Origin: Bacteroidota bacterium
Lineage (GTDB): Bacteria; Bacteroidota; Bacteroidia; Bacteroidales; PUMT01
DNA: 40,228 nt
Assembly (NCBI GenBank): GCA_003554865.1
Contig: PWHJ01000178.1
Coordinates: 1 to 40,228, forward strand
Direction of reading: 5' to 3'
Below the pieces are notes generated by a model. It was not told the DNA's origin, made no database searches, and saw only the letters and a program-made list of their open reading frames with translations. This document shows, one piece after another, positions 1-8,291 of this stretch. Every line of letters starts with the position of its first letter. Positions within the stretch are counted from its first letter, which is position 1. A program made the translations under genes and the position numbers.

Positions 1-1027
1 ACTCTTTCGAAGGCATATCCGCTTCATTTATATCTGCCCACACAAAGAATGCTCCCTCCGGCACGGGGCAATTTATCCCCGGTATACTGTCCAGCTCTTT
101 TGCCACAAATTTTGTTTTTTCCTCCCATTCCCTCCAGTATTCCAAAACCTCGTCGCGGGGAGGCTCTCCGAATGCCTTTGCAGCGGCTGACTGCACAAAA
201 GAGTTGCAGCTTGTAATAAGGTGTTGCTGGAGCTTGTAAAGGGAGCTGACGATCTTCTCGCTGGCATAGATGTATCCTATGCGCCAGCCTCCCATTGAAA
301 AGCTTTTTGTCAGGCTTGTGAGTGTTACAGTTCTCGGAGCCATTCCCCCGAGGTTGCAGATGTTATGGTGTTCCCTTTTGTCCCATGTGAGCCTCTCGTA
401 TACCTCGTCGGTGATAACATAAAGGTTATGTTTCAGAGCCACTGAGGCAATAGCTTGCAAATCTTCGGGTGTGTGTACCACACCGGTTGGGTTCTGGGGG
501 GAGTTGAGCAATATCGCCTTTGTCTTTGAGGTTATATTGTTTTCCAGTTCAGCCGGGTCCCACCTGAATCTGTTTTCCGCCCTCAGGGGAACCGGTACCG
601 GCTTTCCTCCCATATAACCGATAAGCTGTTTGTAGCTGGGAAAGCAGGGATCTTCCACTATCACTTCCTCACCGGGGTTGATAAGTGCCAGAAGGGTTAT
701 GGTCAGACCCTGCTTAACCCCCATTGTGGCAATAATCTCTTTCTCCGGGTCTGCGTCAATATTGTTTTCCCTTTTCAGCTTTGCGGCAACCGCATGCCTG
801 TAACGGGATGTTCCCCTGGCCATTGTCTGGTGAGTGTCTCCCTCTTTCATTGCCCTGGCTGCTTCATCGACCAGATATGCAGGGGTCGGCTCAAAGGCCC
901 TGGCAGCGGAAAAATCATATACCGTTTCCCCGCTTTCCCTTAGACGTATGGCTATATCTGCGATGCCGACCGTTGAAGACTCCTGTGAATTGGCTACCCT
1001 GTCTGATATTTTCAGATTTTTTTCCAT
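1..1027 (-). CDS. PLP-dependent class I/II aminotransferase, C-terminus outside the window
   Basis: Reading the minus strand from the ATG at 1025-1027 gives 342 open codons that run off the window edge, so roughly the last 50 residues are missing compared with the usual length of about 390. The protein is a fold-type I aminotransferase of the aspartate aminotransferase group. Visible motifs are NSPQNPTGV (substrate/PLP loop), TDEVYE (the Asp that contacts the pyridine nitrogen) and SLTKSFSMGGWRIGY, whose Lys should form the Schiff base. It should be cytosolic and transfer an amino group between an amino acid and a 2-oxo acid; the substrate cannot be told from sequence alone. It is divergent from the secreted M81 peptidase gene across a 258-nt spacer, so a role in amino-acid catabolism is plausible but inferred. 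Confidence 0.9.
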   Translation of the reverse strand, partial: MEKNLKISDRVANSQESSTVGIADIAIRLRESGETVYDFSAARAFEPTPAYLVDEAARAMKEGDTHQTMARGTSRYRHAVAAKLKRENNIDADPEKEIIATMGVKQGLTITLLALINPGEEVIVEDPCFPSYKQLIGYMGGKPVPVPLRAENRFRWDPAELENNITSKTKAILLNSPQNPTGVVHTPEDLQAIASVALKHNLYVITDEVYERLTWDKREHHNICNLGGMAPRTVTLTSLTKSFSMGGWRIGYIYASEKIVSSLYKLQQHLITSCNSFVQSAAAKAFGEPPRDEVLEYWREWEEKTKFVAKELDSIPGINCPVPEGAFFVWADINEADMPSKE

Positions 1028-1205
1028 AATAGTATTATTTATTGACAAGTGAACAGTATTCCGCAAAAAAGAATCAGCCAAAAGGTTAGCAAATGCCGGC
1101 GGCAAATTTGATCCCTTTGCGGATATGTATTGTAAATACGTGACCAATTTAGGCAAAAATGATCATGCTGGCAAGAAAGTTAAAAAAGATACCCGATGGC
1201 CTGGA

Positions 1206-1237
1206 TTTGTTTTTCAAAAGCCCCTGTTGTAATTTTA
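1206..1237 (+). promoter_or_regulatory. candidate Bacteroidetes promoter for the M81 peptidase gene
   Basis: TTTG at 1206-1209 is followed after 20 nt by TAATTTTA at 1230-1237, which matches the Bacteroidetes -7 element TAnnTTTG at 7 of 8 positions. The start codon lies 48 nt beyond, which leaves a leader of about 40 nt. The call is by eye only. Confidence 0.45.
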
Positions 1238-1285
1238 CCATATGGATATATTTTAATACTTACAGTTAACTAAAACTTAGATTAT

Positions 1286-2938
1286 ATGCGAACAAAAATT
1301 TATTTCGCGGGACTTATATGCTTTCTTTTTATTTTCCCTTCGGAGCTTTTTTCCCAAAGGATGTCTGAACGCAAAGTCCCTTCAAGGGAAGAGACTCATC
1401 GTGTGGCTGTGCTCTCTTTCAGTCACGAAACCTGCACCTATTGCCCTGATCCGGCCGACCTGGATGCATGGTTCGAAACGGGTGATACCACCAACCGCCT
1501 TTTCAGCAGTGGGACGGGATATATCGGAGGTTTTGAGCAGAGAATGGCCGCCTATACCGGGGTTGAACTTATAGGTATAACATCCCCCGACGGGGGACCG
1601 GCCGGAGGGTCTGCCCGAAGCTGGAACTCTTATGAAGCATGGGAGTATTTTACTTCCCATATGATGGAGGACCTGAAAGAGAAGGGGCCCTTTGACGGGG
1701 TTCACCTGGCTGTTCACGGTTCAATGGCCGTTGTGGACATTGCAAGGCCCGAGGCTGAGCTGGCACGTATGGTTCGTGAAGTTGTGGGAGATGATGCCAC
1801 CATTACAGTAACCCTCGATTTGCATGCATGTGTCGATGCCGAGCTGGTTGCAGAGGATGCCGCAGATGCGGTTTTTTCAGTGAAACGTTTTCCCCATTAT
1901 GATGCCACACTGATGGGGCAGAGGGCTGCAGATGTTATGATACGTTCATTGGACGGCAATTATAAGCCGACAGTTGCCACCAGGAAGCCTGGTGTTATTA
2001 CCCCCAGCTTTTTCCAGGGAACAGTACGCTATCCCGCACGCGAGATTATGGAGCGTGCCCGCCGCTGGGAGAACCGTGAGGAGGATGTTTACGTTTCGGT
2101 TAATTTCGGTTTTGCTTATGCCGATGTGCCGGATAACGGAGCTTCAATATATGTTGTCACAAACGATGATCCCGAACTGGCAAACCGTATTGCCGACGAT
2201 ATGAACGAATTTTATTGGGACCACAGGGAAGATTTTGTATTCAAGGATATAGACGGGCCTGCAGAAGGTGTTAACCGTGCTATTGATGCTGTTCAGGCCG
2301 GAGAGACCCCTGTAGTTATTGCCGACGGTTGCGACAGAACGGGAGGAGCAACGTGGATAACCCACGAGCTCATTGATCAGGGTGCCTCAAATTTTGCCAT
2401 AGGTACCCTGACAGATCCGGAGCTTTTTGATGAACTTACCGAAAAAGGTCTTACTGAAGGTGATAATACCGGGCCCATTGAGGTGGGAGGCACCACTGAC
2501 ATATTTTCGGGCGATCCGGTGGAGCTTGACGATGCGTTGGTTGAATTTATCGACGGCAACTATATTGTGCTTCATTTCGGTGACAACAACCGCATAATCG
2601 TTTCCCCGCACAGGCGGCAGGTAACCAACCCCGAATGGCATGCCAGGGTTGGGGTCGATTTTGACGAGCTGGATATCGTGGTTCACAAGACAAGAGTCCA
2701 CTTTTTCCGCGGATATTATGAGACTGGCATAGCAGGAGAGGAGTATCCGGGAACAATAGTAAAGATTGAGGTTCCCGGATGGGGGCCGGCCGATGTGACA
2801 AAAGTTGATTATGTGAACGGCGGACAGTACCTTTACCCCATTGATATGGACAGGGAAATGGGGAGCGAATGGGACAGGCCCTACATAGATGAGGAAGATA
2901 TGATATTCCAGACGGGAGAGGGAATTGTAGTTGAATGA
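1286..2938 (+). CDS. secreted M81 family (MlrC-like) metallopeptidase
   Basis: A 550-residue protein with a clear N-terminal signal peptide (basic MRTK, hydrophobic residues 5-17, likely cleavage near FSQ at 22-24). The rest matches the M81/MlrC family: a HETCTY segment around residues 48-53 in place of the usual SHETNTF metal site, then DGVHLAVHGSMAV, TLDLHACV and KRFPHYDATLMGQRAA, where the LDLH and PHYD segments carry conserved metal ligands. MlrC of Sphingomonas cleaves linearised microcystin; most relatives are of unknown substrate and often sit in opine, hydantoin or D-amino-acid gene clusters. The signal peptide places this one in the periplasm or outside, which suggests hydrolysis of an imported or environmental peptide or amide. 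The leader carries AACTAAAAC 18 nt before the ATG, like other envelope genes here. Confidence 0.88.
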   Translation: MRTKIYFAGLICFLFIFPSELFSQRMSERKVPSREETHRVAVLSFSHETCTYCPDPADLDAWFETGDTTNRLFSSGTGYIGGFEQRMAAYTGVELIGITSPDGGPAGGSARSWNSYEAWEYFTSHMMEDLKEKGPFDGVHLAVHGSMAVVDIARPEAELARMVREVVGDDATITVTLDLHACVDAELVAEDAADAVFSVKRFPHYDATLMGQRAADVMIRSLDGNYKPTVATRKPGVITPSFFQGTVRYPAREIMERARRWENREEDVYVSVNFGFAYADVPDNGASIYVVTNDDPELANRIADDMNEFYWDHREDFVFKDIDGPAEGVNRAIDAVQAGETPVVIADGCDRTGGATWITHELIDQGASNFAIGTLTDPELFDELTEKGLTEGDNTGPIEVGGTTDIFSGDPVELDDALVEFIDGNYIVLHFGDNNRIIVSPHRRQVTNPEWHARVGVDFDELDIVVHKTRVHFFRGYYETGIAGEEYPGTIVKIEVPGWGPADVTKVDYVNGGQYLYPIDMDREMGSEWDRPYIDEEDMIFQTGEGIVVE

Positions 2939-3036
2939 ACCGGGTTTAATCCTTAAAATTACGGTTTTTAAGGGTGTCCTGAAGATGATAACACAATAAT
3001 ATAAAAATCGATTTAATTTTAAACCGGCAGATAAAA

Positions 3037-3066
3037 AAGCGCCGTTGCATAAGTTCAACGGCGCTT
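3037..3066. terminator. bidirectional intrinsic terminator between converging genes
   Basis: An 11-bp perfect stem (AAGCGCCGTTG at 3037-3047 with its complement at 3056-3066) encloses an 8-nt loop. A run of A precedes it and a T-rich stretch follows, so it can end transcription of the M81 gene on the plus strand and of the baeRF gene on the minus strand. Confidence 0.85.
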
Positions 3067-3105
3067 GCTTTATTAATTGGAGATATTTTCCACCCCGGTA
3101 GGGCA

Positions 3106-4173
3106 TTAATATTTCAGTATCATTGCTATCCTCTCATATTGGGAAAGAGTTCCGTTTTCCGGGAAAACAACTTCCCCGCCGGTTGAGATAACCTGTTCAA
3201 CTATTTCATCGACAAGGTCGTCAACTGTGCCGGGCTCCCTGTAATCCTCAACGGGAACGAAAGAAGTTCCCTCTTCGTTGAACTTTACCGGCTGGTAGTA
3301 ACCCTCCTCCACGAAAAGGGTGGCACCGCGGCCCTCGTTTGCCAGGCGCCAAACTTCGTCGAGTCCGCTTGCAAACTTCAGATTGTCTATTGCATCCTGC
3401 ATTTTGTCAAGCATGCGCCGGCGGTTTTTAAGTGTCTCTTCCCTGACCGCGGGCCATACTATTTTGGCTATTCCCTCAGGTGGGGTCTCGTCATGATTGC
3501 CGTTAATTTCTGCAATTATTGCATTGCTCTTCTCTGCTATCTTCCTGTAATATCCCAGGTTTTTTATGATCCCAATCAGGGCAAGGGGTTTGGGATTCTG
3601 ATTGTAAAAAGATAAAAAGTTATTGTCAACTTGTTTAAAAAAGTTTATTGAGTAGTTGTTTTTCATCTCATCGCTGAGCGGCTCTTCCCGTTCTGTTTCG
3701 GCAGGATTTTCAGCCGGGAACCCTGCGGTATCAATTTCAAGGAACTGGTCACGGTAACATTCGAAAAGCCTTGCATATTTCATGCTCAGGGAAAGGGTGT
3801 AGTAGCTTGTGCTTCGGTTTACCGCCCTTATTATATCACGTGTTGCAAATGTATCGTCAATGATGACGCGCTCTTTGACCGGAAAGGGGAAACGGACAAG
3901 CTTGCTGTAGTCGTTGTTGACAAATATGCCGATACCGTCAAGGTTTTCCCGTAGGTCTATCGTTTCAGTTACCTTGTTGAGCCTGTCGAGCAATTTTTTC
4001 ACATCACGTCTGCGTAATTCCTTCAAAAGTCTTTCCTCGGTTTCTTTGTATAAATTTTTCAGCATAAGCCTGTCCTTGTGAGTATCGTGAGGAGGCCTGC
4101 TGGTGGGTAAAAATATTGAAACACAAGGATATTGTTTGAATGTAAGCAACTCGTTTACAAGATTTTTTTCCAT
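3106..4173 (-). CDS. baeRF-type ribosome-associated protein (bacterial archaeo-eukaryotic release factor-like family)
   Basis: A soluble 355-residue protein with no signal peptide. It resembles the bacterial relatives of archaeal/eukaryotic release factor 1 (baeRF, the group with AOC03_06830-type hibernation factors): an N-terminal segment with PCVSIFLPTSRP, a central region with YTLSLSMKYARLFEC, and a C-terminal eL30-like domain ending in GTLSQYERIAMILKY, the usual closing motif (GIAAILRY-like) of the family. Members are thought to bind ribosomes as stress, hibernation or recycling factors; the exact role here is inferred. The stop-codon-reading loop of true eRF1 is not evident. It is monocistronic, divergent from the permease gene, and ends at a strong shared terminator. 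Confidence 0.7.
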   Translation of the reverse strand: MEKNLVNELLTFKQYPCVSIFLPTSRPPHDTHKDRLMLKNLYKETEERLLKELRRRDVKKLLDRLNKVTETIDLRENLDGIGIFVNNDYSKLVRFPFPVKERVIIDDTFATRDIIRAVNRSTSYYTLSLSMKYARLFECYRDQFLEIDTAGFPAENPAETEREEPLSDEMKNNYSINFFKQVDNNFLSFYNQNPKPLALIGIIKNLGYYRKIAEKSNAIIAEINGNHDETPPEGIAKIVWPAVREETLKNRRRMLDKMQDAIDNLKFASGLDEVWRLANEGRGATLFVEEGYYQPVKFNEEGTSFVPVEDYREPGTVDDLVDEIVEQVISTGGEVVFPENGTLSQYERIAMILKY

Positions 4174-4367
4174 AATTATTTTATTTTTTAAACATTATTT
4201 TTAATCGGGTTGTATGAACGTAGCTGATGATTATAAATTATAAAGTTAAAAAATCAGATCGTCTTTGAAAAACATCTAACAGCCGGGAGAAGGTTGATTT
4301 GTTTTTTTATGCTGCAAACAGTAGATTTGCTAACGATAAACTATAACATTACCTAAAACCTTCTGTT

Positions 4368-5474
4368 TTGAATAAAAATTTTTTCAGAAAGTACCTGCTT
4401 CCCGGTTTCATTTTCCAGTCGGTTATTATCGGAGGCGGTTATGGCACGGGCCGCGAAATAGTTGAGTATTTTCTCAGTTACGGTCCGGTAGCCGGCCTTA
4501 TGGGAATGCTGCTTGTGACAACTCTTTTGTGGTCTCTCTTTCTTGCCCTTACATTTGAATTTACCAGAAAATTCAAAGCCTATAATTACAAGGTTTTTTT
4601 TAAGAATCTTTTGGGCAAATACTGGATTGTATTTGAAATAGTTTTCCTTGTTTATGTTTTGCTGGTGCTGGCTGTGCTCAGCTCTGCGTCAGGGGTTGTA
4701 TTGCGGGATGATTTCGGCTTTCCCTACTATCTGGGGGTAGCCCTGATGCTGACAATAGTGGCGTTTTTTACTTTCAAAGGATCGGAAAAGATCGAGAAGT
4801 TCCTTGCAATATGGTCTATTTTGCTTTGTGTTGTATATGTAGTTTTCCTTGTTGTCACTCTGGTTAATTTTGGCGAAAATATCACTGAGAATTTTGCCGC
4901 TTCTGAAATTACCGGCGGATGGGTCGTTTCCGGCTTCAAATACGGCTTTTACAATATGGCCAACGTTATCGGGGTGATATTTTGTATTCACCATATTGAA
5001 ACGCGTAAAGAGGCCGTCTCTGCCGGAATTATCGGAGGCTTCATAGGAATTATACCCGGGATCCTTTTGTTTACCGGACTTACCGCTTACTATCCCGAGG
5101 TTGTGGATGCCGAAATACCTTCTGCATTTGCTTTCAGGGAAACGGGAGTTGCCGCCCTTTCGGTCGTTTTTCAGGTTATACTCTTTGGGACACTTATAGA
5201 GACAGGTACCGCCCTTATGCATGCTTTCAATGAGCGTGTTTTTACGCCCGGCGGACTGACTTCAAAGGAGCCCCCAAGGTACCTCCGCCCTCTTATTGCC
5301 GTCGGGTTCATCCTGATCGCGGTTGCGCTTTCATCTTTCGGGATAATTGACCTTATAGCAAGAGGCTACGGTATAATAAGCTGGTGCTTCCTGGCGGTTT
5401 TCCTTCTGCCTCTGGCAACGGTGGGGTTATATAAAATTATAAAGGATAAAAATGAAGGCAATAGTAAAATATAA
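4368..5474 (+). CDS. YkvI-family inner-membrane permease
   Basis: A 368-residue very hydrophobic protein with about ten predicted membrane helices and no signal peptide, matching the YkvI family (COG3949, LeuT/APC-like fold). The N-terminal IIGGGYGTGREIVEYF segment, a glycine-rich break in helix 1, is typical of this family and may form part of the substrate site. The function of YkvI proteins is not established; an amino-acid or imino-acid transporter is the best guess because the gene overlaps a dehydrogenase gene by 23 nt and is followed by a proline-racemase-family gene. The start is TTG at 4368, since an in-frame stop lies at 4344-4346 and no ATG fits. ACCTAAAA at 4351-4358 lies 17 nt upstream. 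Confidence 0.8.
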   Translation: MNKNFFRKYLLPGFIFQSVIIGGGYGTGREIVEYFLSYGPVAGLMGMLLVTTLLWSLFLALTFEFTRKFKAYNYKVFFKNLLGKYWIVFEIVFLVYVLLVLAVLSSASGVVLRDDFGFPYYLGVALMLTIVAFFTFKGSEKIEKFLAIWSILLCVVYVVFLVVTLVNFGENITENFAASEITGGWVVSGFKYGFYNMANVIGVIFCIHHIETRKEAVSAGIIGGFIGIIPGILLFTGLTAYYPEVVDAEIPSAFAFRETGVAALSVVFQVILFGTLIETGTALMHAFNERVFTPGGLTSKEPPRYLRPLIAVGFILIAVALSSFGIIDLIARGYGIISWCFLAVFLLPLATVGLYKIIKDKNEGNSKI

Positions 5475-6498
5475 GGCCGGCTACGGCAATATTGGACTTA
5501 AGGATGTTCCCGAGCCTTTTCCGGGTGAGGGCGAAGTGAAAATAAAAATCAAAGCCGCCAGTATTTGTGGCTCAGATCTTCACATATACAAATGGGATAT
5601 AGGTATCCCCACTAAAGTGCCCTTTGTGGTGGGACATGAATTTTCGGGTGTTGTAACCGCTGTAGGTGAAAATGTGAAATACTTGGGGGTGGGTGACAGG
5701 GTTACGGCCGAAAACTCCAGGTATATATGCGGGAGCTGTACCTGGTGTATGACCGGAAACTATAATCTGTGCAGGGAGAGGAAAGCTACAGGATATGCCT
5801 ATGACGGTGGCTTTGCTGAATACTGCATTGTGCCTGCCGAGCGTGTTCACCGGCTGCCGGGGAATGTTGATTTTATAACAGCCGCACTTTCCGATCCTTC
5901 GGCCTGTGTTTACCATGCCGTTCAGGAGCTGACCGGCATAAATGCCGGAGATGTTGTGCTTATAACGGGAGCGGGGGCCATGGGACTCTTCTCTGTTCAG
6001 TATGTAAGATCCAACGGTGGGATTCCGGTGATAACCGGACTGGCAAAGGACAAAAAACGTCTTGAGCTTGCAGGGGAGCTGGGGGCCGAACTTACAGTCA
6101 ACGTTTCGGGGGAAAGTCTTAAAGAGGCTGTCGATGACCTGACCAAAGGGAACGGGGTGGATGTGGCCGTTGAATGTTCCGGTGCCGAAGCGGCTGCCAA
6201 CGAGGCGGTTGAACTGTTAAGACCAAGGGGCAGATTTGTTCAGGTGGGTATATTCGGCAAGCCGGTCAGTTTTGACCTGGATAAGGTCCTCTACAAGGAA
6301 CTGCAGGTTACAGGCTCTTTCAGCCAGAAATACACATCATGGAAAGAGGCCATAAAGCTTTTCTCCCAGGGGAGGATCGTTGCCCGTCCGCTTGTGACCG
6401 ATATTTTAAAACTGGAGGAGTGGGAGGAAGGTTTCCGTAAAATGTTTGACGGGGAGGCAATTAAAGTTGTTTTTCAGCTCGGGGAGCAGGCGGATTGA
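5452..6498 (+). CDS. zinc-dependent medium-chain dehydrogenase (threonine/sorbitol dehydrogenase-like)
   Basis: A 348-residue MDR-superfamily dehydrogenase. The catalytic zinc site is visible as Cys39 (ICGSD), His62 and Glu63 (GHE); the structural zinc loop has four cysteines at 93, 96, 99 and 107. A Rossmann NAD(P)-binding motif GAGAMG follows in VVLITGAGAMGLFSVQYV. It should oxidise a secondary alcohol or polyol, or reduce the matching ketone. The ATG at 5452 lies inside the end of the permease gene with AAGGA just upstream, so the two are likely translationally coupled. Being between a permease and a proline-racemase-like enzyme, its substrate is probably the transported compound or a product of it; this is inference. 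Confidence 0.85.
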   Translation: MKAIVKYKAGYGNIGLKDVPEPFPGEGEVKIKIKAASICGSDLHIYKWDIGIPTKVPFVVGHEFSGVVTAVGENVKYLGVGDRVTAENSRYICGSCTWCMTGNYNLCRERKATGYAYDGGFAEYCIVPAERVHRLPGNVDFITAALSDPSACVYHAVQELTGINAGDVVLITGAGAMGLFSVQYVRSNGGIPVITGLAKDKKRLELAGELGAELTVNVSGESLKEAVDDLTKGNGVDVAVECSGAEAAANEAVELLRPRGRFVQVGIFGKPVSFDLDKVLYKELQVTGSFSQKYTSWKEAIKLFSQGRIVARPLVTDILKLEEWEEGFRKMFDGEAIKVVFQLGEQAD

Positions 6499-6550
6499 AT
6501 AAAACACCCGGACATGTGAGCTAAATTTTAAATCAACCAATTGATAAGCT

Positions 6551-7537
6551 ATGCATTTGAAAAACCTTGTCAATACAATTGACACCCATACAGCCGGTGG
6601 ACCTACCCGTGTTGTGGTATCCGGACTGCCTGATTTGAAGGGGGGGAGTGTTAGGGAAAAAATGGAGTACTTTAAAAGTTACCATGATCCTGTAAGGGCT
6701 ATGCTGATGCAGGAACCGCGTGGGCACTCCGGAATGTTCGGGGCCGTTCTTACTTCTCCATGCATTGCGGAGGCAGATCTTGGGGTGTTTTTCACCACCT
6801 CTTCGGGGTATCTTGATATGTGTGTCCACAGTGCCATAGGCGCCGCGGCAGCCGCATGTGAAACTGGAATGGCAGAGGCGAAAAAAAGTTTTTTGATGCT
6901 GGAGACACCGGCTGGCCTTATCAAAGTAAGCATAAACGGCAAAGACGGCTCCCCGTATTATACGATAACCACCAAACCGGCCTTTGTTTGCTCAACGGGA
7001 TATGAGGCCGGCTTTTGCGGTGAAGGGAAAATACCTGCGGATGTGGTTTTCAGCGGGGTCTGTTTTCTTATGGTGGATGCGGATAAGTCGGGAATAAAGG
7101 TTAACAGGGAAAGTGTGGGGGAAATTACCCGAACAGGTGTTGGCCTGTTATCTGAGTTCAACAAGGGTGGGGGTATGTTGTCGCCTTTTTCAGGCAAAAG
7201 GGAAAATGCGGCTATGGCTCTTTTTTACACCAATATTTCGCGCAACGAGGGGATGAACGCTGTAATTTCTGCCTCGGGAGCGATCGACAGATCACCCTGC
7301 GGAGCCGGTACAGGTGCAAAGATGGCACTTTTGCACTACAATAAATTGCTTGAGCCAAATGAGGTTTATACCAACAAAGGGGTAACCGGCACCGTAATGT
7401 GGGGTTTCTTGTCGGGTGAGAAAAAGGAGAAAGGCTTGACCCTGGTAACCCCCCATATAAGTTCTGAGGCTTTTGTAACGGGTTTTCATCAGTTTGCCGT
7501 TGACTGCAGGGACAACCTTAACCCTTTTCTTATATAG
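6551..7537 (+). CDS. proline racemase / hydroxyproline epimerase family enzyme
   Basis: A 328-residue cytosolic protein of the proline racemase family (PF05544). The N-terminus NTIDTHTAGGPTRVVVSG is the family signature. Both catalytic cysteines are present: Cys91 in DMCVHSAIG, where most members have MCGHG/A, and Cys250 in DRSPCGAGTGAK. Two cysteines favour racemase or epimerase chemistry over the trans-3-hydroxyproline dehydratase subgroup, in which a cysteine is replaced. The Gly-to-Val change beside Cys91 is unusual and may mark a different substrate. The gene follows the dehydrogenase by 52 nt and is probably in the same transcript. Alternative: 4-hydroxyproline 2-epimerase; sequence alone does not decide. 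Confidence 0.85.
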   Translation: MHLKNLVNTIDTHTAGGPTRVVVSGLPDLKGGSVREKMEYFKSYHDPVRAMLMQEPRGHSGMFGAVLTSPCIAEADLGVFFTTSSGYLDMCVHSAIGAAAAACETGMAEAKKSFLMLETPAGLIKVSINGKDGSPYYTITTKPAFVCSTGYEAGFCGEGKIPADVVFSGVCFLMVDADKSGIKVNRESVGEITRTGVGLLSEFNKGGGMLSPFSGKRENAAMALFYTNISRNEGMNAVISASGAIDRSPCGAGTGAKMALLHYNKLLEPNEVYTNKGVTGTVMWGFLSGEKKEKGLTLVTPHISSEAFVTGFHQFAVDCRDNLNPFLI

Positions 7538-7575
7538 AGGGTCAAAGAGGCTGCAAAATAATGCTGCACCTTTTG

Positions 7576-7691
7576 TCAGTCAGCCACTTCCGGCAGAAGC
7601 CTGATGCATTTTTCTCAGTCAGCCATCTTTTCGGCAGAAGCCTGATGCATTTTTCTCAGTCAGCCACCTTCTCGTGGGAAACTTCCTGCAT
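7576..7691 (-). repeat. tandem repeats of the methyltransferase 3' end including its stop codon
   Basis: On the minus strand GGCTGACTGA, the last codons of the methyltransferase gene, occurs three times, with the stop at 7656-7658 and copies at 7615-7621 and 7576-7582 (spacing 41 and 39 nt). The first downstream copy (7615-7650) reads as a complete mini-frame MHQASAEKMAD-stop, against the gene's own end MQEVSHEKVAD-stop (7656-7691): 7 of 11 residues agree and the length is identical. The third copy has lost two bases. The two downstream units share a long identical block with GCATCAGGCTTCTGCCG. Confidence 0.8.
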
Positions 7692-8291
7692 CTGCTTTTC
7701 AGGTTCTTTTTTCAGAGTCAGCAGTTTGAAATAGTCGAAAGCTCCCACTTTGCGTTCGTCAACAACCTCGAACCGGTCCAGGGATTTGATGTCTTTAATC
7801 TTAAAGTAAGAGGACAGCTTAAAGTGGTGGGAAAACCTGTTGAAAAACTTGTCAAGATATTTCATCCCGTTGTCGGGTGTTTCATGGTTTAAAATAAAAA
7901 GTAATCCGTCCTCTTTCAGCACCCTGTAGCTTTCCTCTATCATCCTGTCGGGGTTTTCGGTTACGGCAATTACGTGGCACAAGACCACATAATCAAAAAG
8001 ATTGTCTTCAAACTCGAGCTTTTCCCCGTTCATTACTTTCAGATCAACATTGGTGTATTTTTCTCTCTTTTTTGCTACCTGAATGGATTTGTCTGAAACA
8101 TCTATGCCCTGAATCTCGTGGTTTCTGTACTGGGGGATATGCGAACCTGTTCCAATTCCAACATCCAGAAGATTTCCCTTAGGCAGGGAATTGATAAATT
8201 CTACAAGTACTTTCTTCTGTGGTTTTAAAAAAAGATCTACAAGGGGATATACTGTTACGCAATTGTCATAAAACTTTTTTACTTCCATCAT
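7656..8291 (-). CDS. SAM-dependent class I methyltransferase (UbiE/PmtA-like)
   Basis: A 211-residue cytosolic protein. Motif I LLDVGIGTGS at 41-50 binds S-adenosylmethionine; an acidic residue at the end of the second strand (GIDVSDKSI) and the FDYVVLCHVIAVTENPDRMI and LKEDGLLFILNHE segments complete the Rossmann-like fold. The best matches by eye are UbiE and bacterial phosphatidylethanolamine N-methyltransferase types, which act on quinones or lipids, but the acceptor is not determined. It stands alone and converges with the racemase gene. The last 11 codons are imperfectly duplicated immediately downstream (see the repeat entry), so the C-terminus may have been extended or shortened recently. 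Confidence 0.8.
   Translation of the reverse strand: MMEVKKFYDNCVTVYPLVDLFLKPQKKVLVEFINSLPKGNLLDVGIGTGSHIPQYRNHEIQGIDVSDKSIQVAKKREKYTNVDLKVMNGEKLEFEDNLFDYVVLCHVIAVTENPDRMIEESYRVLKEDGLLFILNHETPDNGMKYLDKFFNRFSHHFKLSSYFKIKDIKSLDRFEVVDERKVGAFDYFKLLTLKKEPEKQMQEVSHEKVAD

Noticed and set aside
2387-3106. 239-codon open frame on the minus strand opposite the M81 gene
   Set aside because: It lies mostly antisense to a well-conserved peptidase gene and also spans the terminator. Its translation has no recognisable motif and odd composition.
7576-7691. Tandem repeats as a CRISPR array
   Set aside because: Only three imperfect units of about 40 nt with no distinct spacers, overlapping a coding end, and no cas genes.
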